Below are positions 4,031 through 7,538 of a stretch of 7,538 nt of DNA, one piece after another (position 1 is the first letter of the stretch; each line of letters opens with the position of its first letter). Source of the stretch: Anaerolineales bacterium UBA2232 (lineage in GTDB: Bacteria; Chloroflexota; Anaerolineae; UBA2200); NCBI GenBank assembly GCA_002348045.1, contig DDYO01000083.1, positions 1 through 7,538 of the forward strand, in the 5' to 3' direction. The notes under the pieces are model-generated. The model did not search any database. It saw only the letters and a list, made by a program, of their open reading frames with translations, and had not been told where the DNA came from. A program made the position numbers and the translations under genes.

Positions 4031-5820
4031 AACGCAAAAGCGCTCCCAGGGCCGAAGACGTGATCGACCTGGTCAAGGGCCTGGTCGAGGATAATGAGCA
4101 GCGGGACCGCATGTACGACCGCATGGACCGCCTTTACGACCAGACCACCACCACCAGTAAGCAGTACTCCCAGGACGAAAGCGTCAAGCGCATGACCATG
4201 CCCTATGCCACCAACGCCGTGGACCTGGTCGCCGACCTTGCTTCCCAGGCGGAGATGTCCCTCACCGTGCCAGCTATCCGCGAGACCATGGACGCCAAAA
4301 AGGACGCCGATGAGATCGAGCAGTGGTTACTCGCCGTGCGCAAGGGCAACGAGCGCCGCTCTGACGAAACCTTCAACGCCGACCTGGCTTGGATCACGGC
4401 CCAACGCGGCTTCTGCTGCGTGCGCACCCTCTTCACCGACGCCCTGGTCGAGAAGACCTCGGAAGGCTACAACGTCAACACCGTGCCCGTCATTATGCAG
4501 GTGAAAGACCCACGCATCATCTACCCGCAATGGACGGCAACCGGCATTGATTTTGTGGCCGAAGTCTGGGATCGCCGGGTTGGCGACATCCGCCGCCTCT
4601 ACCCGGATGTCCTAACCGACAAAAGCTATGAGAACGCCACCAAGGTCGAGTGGGTCGAATACTGGGACGACACCTACCGCATGTACTTCGCCGATGGCTA
4701 CCCCGTCCTGACCAAGGGCAGACACGCCATCCCTCACGGCTATGGCGTGGTGCCCTACGCCTTCGGCAGGGCCAGGGGCACGCCGCGTAACGAGCCGGAG
4801 GAAAGATATCGGCCTCTGCTGCGGGGAGTCGAGCACACCATCAGCAACCTCGACGTCTGGTTCTCTATCCTGGCTACGGCCGGCTGGAGCGCCGTCTCCA
4901 ACGCCTGGGCCGTGTTCTCCGAGACCGTCAAGGACCTGGACCTCACCCCCGGCGCCATCAACTACCTCTCGCCCGAGGATAAGATCCAGGGCCTGCAGCG
5001 CGACGCCCTGCCCAGCGACTTCTTCCAGCTCGGCACCATGCTCATCCAGGCGCTCCAGCAAGGCACGTTCCCCTTTGCCCTGTACGGGGAAAGCCCCGGC
5101 GACCTGGCCGGCTATGCCATCAACCTGCTCAACCAAGCCGGACGCAGACCCCTGGCGCCCATCTGGTCAGCTATCCAATCCTGCTACGAACGGGCGTTCT
5201 ATAACGTCGTCCACATTGCCAAGAACAAGGTGGCGCCGCTGGTGGGGAATAAGGTGCCGCTGTCAGTGGTGGTCGAGAGTGGCAAAGCAGATATGGCGTC
5301 CAAGTTGATCAAGCGCAAGCTCACCCTGGACACCAGCAAGGTGGACAAGTCGTTCGAGTGCACCGTCAAGCTGACCGACCCGCTGCCGGCAGACAAAGCC
5401 GGCAACCTGCGCATGGCCGTCGAGGCCGTCACCGCCAGGCTGCTGTCCAAGGAAACCGCTCTCCAGAAGTTCGAGATCGTCACCGACGCGATGGCCGAGA
5501 TGGAACGCATCAGCGCCGAGGACGTGTTCGCCCGCCTGGCGCCCTACGAAGGGCTGCGGCTCGCCATCGAGCGCGGCTACGTCGCCGACAACCCCGAACT
5601 CCCACCCGGCTGGATACTGGACGAACAAGGGCAACCTATGCCCGCTGCCCTAATGCAACCGCCCGAACAAGCCAACCCCACCGCTATGAACGCACTTAGT
5701 GGTCAGCCTGAGATGGCCATGCTCAACCAGTTGGCGGCTGGTATGCCTACCCAGGAGATCCCGCAACCGATGATGCCGGAGGAAGAGATACCACCCATCA
5801 TGGCTGGAGGCGCCCTGTGA
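4027..5820 (+). CDS. Portal protein
   Basis: The 597-residue protein is predicted to form the ring at one head vertex through which DNA passes and to which terminase docks. Support comes from its place directly after terL, its length, and portal-like organisation: a charged helical N-terminus (about 1-40), an alpha/beta wing (about 55-260), a long helix-rich section (about 263-400, including GYAINLLNQAGRRPLAPIW) and a helical region near 456-505 with LSKETALQKFEIVTDAMAE, a pattern frequent in portal crowns. The tail (about 525-597) is rich in Pro and Met and probably disordered. The ATG lies in an ATGA overlap with terL; the nearest GGAGG is 13 bases upstream, so re-initiation by coupling is likely. 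I recognise the general portal type but not a specific subfamily. Confidence 0.82.
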   Translation: MKRKSAPRAEDVIDLVKGLVEDNEQRDRMYDRMDRLYDQTTTTSKQYSQDESVKRMTMPYATNAVDLVADLASQAEMSLTVPAIRETMDAKKDADEIEQWLLAVRKGNERRSDETFNADLAWITAQRGFCCVRTLFTDALVEKTSEGYNVNTVPVIMQVKDPRIIYPQWTATGIDFVAEVWDRRVGDIRRLYPDVLTDKSYENATKVEWVEYWDDTYRMYFADGYPVLTKGRHAIPHGYGVVPYAFGRARGTPRNEPEERYRPLLRGVEHTISNLDVWFSILATAGWSAVSNAWAVFSETVKDLDLTPGAINYLSPEDKIQGLQRDALPSDFFQLGTMLIQALQQGTFPFALYGESPGDLAGYAINLLNQAGRRPLAPIWSAIQSCYERAFYNVVHIAKNKVAPLVGNKVPLSVVVESGKADMASKLIKRKLTLDTSKVDKSFECTVKLTDPLPADKAGNLRMAVEAVTARLLSKETALQKFEIVTDAMAEMERISAEDVFARLAPYEGLRLAIERGYVADNPELPPGWILDEQGQPMPAALMQPPEQANPTAMNALSGQPEMAMLNQLAAGMPTQEIPQPMMPEEEIPPIMAGGAL

Positions 5821-6050
5821 CAGACACCCTGATGAGCCAACGCCTGGGCAGGGTCAGACAGATAGCGGACAACAACCTGGAACGCATGGACAAGGTCCTG
5901 CCGCCCAGGGGAGATGCCCAACCGCTCTACCGCTACCTGCCCAACGCCATCGCCCGCGCTCAGCAAGACCCCGAGTTCGGCGCTCAATTGGTGGAATCTC
6001 TCCAGAAGTATGCTCTGTTGCACCAGGCTTTCTGGGGAAAGAGGAAATGA
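5817..6050 (+). CDS. Small hypothetical protein after the portal
   Basis: The 77-residue protein is basic, probably helical, and has no cysteine or membrane segment. It contains a Pro-rich turn (VLPPRGDAQP) at about residues 27-36 and ends KYALLHQAFWGKRK. It starts at a GTG overlapping the portal stop (GTGA); GGAGG lies 6 bases upstream, a better site than any for the internal ATG at 5832. It stops one base before the next gene. A small structural, scaffold-related or accessory head protein is likely from position, but no family is recognised. Confidence 0.75.
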   Translation: MTDTLMSQRLGRVRQIADNNLERMDKVLPPRGDAQPLYRYLPNAIARAQQDPEFGAQLVESLQKYALLHQAFWGKRK

Positions 6051-6051
6051 C

Positions 6052-7538
6052 ATGGCCAAAGATCCAACTGGCGGTCTCGGCGGCGGGCGCATAACCCAAC
6101 CCAGCGGACGCAGTGCCAACCCGCGGGACGAAGAAGACGCCGAACAACGACGACGTCAGGCAGCTATGCGCCAGCAACAGCTGGACGACTACTTCAACCG
6201 GCTGCTGGGCGCCACCGCCAAACCAACGCCCACGCCCACCCCGACGCCGACCAGGACTCCGACGCCCACGGGTGGCGCTGGTCCCACTCCGGCGCCTGTG
6301 CCGACACCGACACCGACGCCCACCCCGGCGCCACCTATGCCACCGGCGACGCCCAGCTTCACGCCGCCGCTGGCCAAAGTCAAGGACGTCTTCACGGTCA
6401 ACCCGGCGCAAGCGGCAGCTGCGCGCGCCGAGCAGTCCATCAAAACCTTCGCCAATCCCTACGTCCCGCCGCCGTCCATGGCGCCCAGAGTGGCTGCCAC
6501 ACCCAGCGCACCCCAACCGGCGCAGACGCGCGCCAACTGGTGGGACAAGATCCTGGAGGGCATGGCCATCCCGCCTGCCACGGCGGCTCCGGTGCAGCAC
6601 ACGGCGACTCCCGGCGTTGCTCAGCAGATGGCAGCCATGGCCAGAACTGCCCAGGGCGCCACACCCAGCTGGGTGGCCCAACAGATGGCCCAACGCGACG
6701 CCGAGGCGGAACGGCTCATGAAGCAGCGCATGCTGCTCGACACCCAGGCCGCCCTGCGCAACAACCAGTACACCACAGGGCAGCCATCTGACATGTTCGG
6801 CCCGACGACTGCCCCCTACACTAACGCACCCGCCCAGGCGCCGGCAGCAGTTACACCACCTACTCCAGCCCCAGTACCGTCCTTCATGCAGAACATGATG
6901 AGCGGCGGTCCTTTGAACGCGGTGAGCCAGTGGTTGGCCAGCGGCATCGCCGGCAGGCAACTGCCACCTGTCACTGCGCCCGAAAACATCCAGAACACCA
7001 TGGATATCATCGGGCGCTATCTGGAACCCGCCTTGACCGGCAGCACGGCGTTCGGGGGTGGAGCTTATCCGGCGCCCAGCTACGCTCCTGGTCCGCCGCT
7101 GGAGGTTCCGAATCCACGCGACGAAATGCGAGCTCCTGGAGTAGCCGGGCCTGTCCGATCATACGGCCAGGTTCCCGGTTTGCTGGAGTCAATCCGTGAC
7201 GTGTTCACCGGTGGTGAGTACCCCTATGCTGTTGCCAACATGGGACAGGGTCTCGAACGCGTGCCCCTGCCCGCCAACGTCGCCAACTATCGCCCTATGA
7301 ATCCCGGCCTCAACGACTACCTGGCGGCCATGGACACCGGCGCCGGACCCATCCCTTCCGGACCCACCACGGCAGTGCCGCCCAACATGCCTTTCCTGGG
7401 CCAAGCCGGCGACGCTGTCAGGAGTTTCTTCGCCAACATGTTCCAACCGGTGCAGGGGACCAGCAATCAACTCGCCCAGGCGCTCAATGATGCCAGCAGC
7501 GCGCTGGGCGGAACGCTCAGCAACACCTCGGCTAACCT
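6052..7538 (+). CDS. Long Pro/Thr/Ala-rich virion-region protein, incomplete at the right edge
   Basis: The frame runs 495 codons from ATG 6052 with no stop to the window end, so the C-terminus is missing. GAGG (6041-6044) lies 7 bases before the ATG. The N-terminus (about 24-55) is a charged helix rich in Asp, Glu, Arg and Gln. Residues 58-99 are a Pro-Thr repeat linker. The rest alternates disordered Pro/Ala/Gly stretches with short amphipathic segments, such as NWWDKILEGM (162-171), SFMQNM (277-282), IRDVFT (381-386) and SFFANM (458-463). Three short motifs recur in the same order, as if the protein were internally duplicated. It has no cysteine and no obvious enzyme motif in the visible part. 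Position after the portal suggests a scaffold, internal or ejected head protein, or a large multidomain structural protein; none is proven. A long minus-strand frame antisense to it (5854-6960) is a by-product of GC-rich codons. Confidence 0.85.
   Translation, partial: MAKDPTGGLGGGRITQPSGRSANPRDEEDAEQRRRQAAMRQQQLDDYFNRLLGATAKPTPTPTPTPTRTPTPTGGAGPTPAPVPTPTPTPTPAPPMPPATPSFTPPLAKVKDVFTVNPAQAAAARAEQSIKTFANPYVPPPSMAPRVAATPSAPQPAQTRANWWDKILEGMAIPPATAAPVQHTATPGVAQQMAAMARTAQGATPSWVAQQMAQRDAEAERLMKQRMLLDTQAALRNNQYTTGQPSDMFGPTTAPYTNAPAQAPAAVTPPTPAPVPSFMQNMMSGGPLNAVSQWLASGIAGRQLPPVTAPENIQNTMDIIGRYLEPALTGSTAFGGGAYPAPSYAPGPPLEVPNPRDEMRAPGVAGPVRSYGQVPGLLESIRDVFTGGEYPYAVANMGQGLERVPLPANVANYRPMNPGLNDYLAAMDTGAGPIPSGPTTAVPPNMPFLGQAGDAVRSFFANMFQPVQGTSNQLAQALNDASSALGGTLSNTSAN
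6223..6354 (+). repeat. Pro-Thr dipeptide repeat tract inside the last gene
   Basis: Codons alternate CCN and ACN, giving runs such as PTPTPTPTPTRTPTPT, broken by GGAGPTPAPV and then resumed, over about 40 residues. The codons vary (CCA, CCC, CCG; ACG, ACC, ACA), so selection is on the peptide and not a simple DNA repeat. It should be an extended flexible linker between the N-terminal helix and the rest. Such linkers are common in Chloroflexota secreted and surface proteins, the main hint to a host. Confidence 0.8.

Noticed and set aside
6189..6455. Gly-Val repeat protein on the minus strand
   Set aside because: It is the reverse reading of the Pro-Thr codons (GTN GGN) and not an independent gene.
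6113..6721. 202-residue Pro/Arg-rich plus-strand frame
   Set aside because: Out-of-frame shadow of the 6052 gene, whose frame stays open for 495 codons, has a ribosome binding site and shows ordered motifs.
5854..6960. 368-residue minus-strand frame opposite the 77-residue gene and the Pro/Thr-rich gene
   Set aside because: TTG start, Arg/Gly-rich shadow composition and no binding site; the plus frames are coupled to the operon.

Overview
This window looks like the packaging and head-assembly end of a tailed double-stranded DNA phage or prophage. The anchors are a large terminase subunit with readable ATPase and nuclease motifs, a probable small terminase just before it, and a portal-like protein just after it. 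The DNA is GC-rich. The last gene carries a long Pro-Thr repeat tract of a kind that is common in Chloroflexota proteins, so a Chloroflexota host is a reasonable but weak guess. No integrase, tRNA, insertion sequence or CRISPR array is visible.

The layout is divergent. Rightward from about 1942 runs a compact operon: probable terS (1942-2487), terL (2432-4030), portal (4027-5820), a 77-residue protein (5817-6050) and a long Pro/Thr/Ala-rich protein that starts at 6052 and is still open at the window edge. The genes are joined by overlaps of 56, 4 and 4 bases and then a 1-base gap, which suggests one co-transcribed, translationally coupled unit. Its only visible promoter puts the predicted RNA start on the terS ATG, so that message may be leaderless.

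Leftward, on the minus strand, there are three small transcription units. A 103-residue protein with a four-cysteine zinc-binding pattern (1461-1772) starts from an AAGGAGG site and a TTG codon. Next is a candidate small RNA of about 105 nt (about 1174 to 1069), with its own promoter, two hairpins and a T-tract terminator, backed by a second terminator. Last is a self-contained two-gene cassette (promoter 758-730, genes 669-334 and 337-125, strong terminator 107-74) that looks like a phage moron.

The 790-base stretch from 670 to 1460 has no convincing gene. It is dense in hairpins, direct repeats and G/C runs, and it is where one would look for a cos or pac packaging site. A perfect 20-bp palindrome (1875-1894) lies between the divergent zinc-protein gene and the packaging operon and is a likely operator. 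The most interesting points are the candidate small RNA beside the packaging genes, two promoters with the same unusual element spacing, the leaderless terminase start, the cysteine in the Walker B position of the terminase, and an apparent diverged internal duplication in the last protein.
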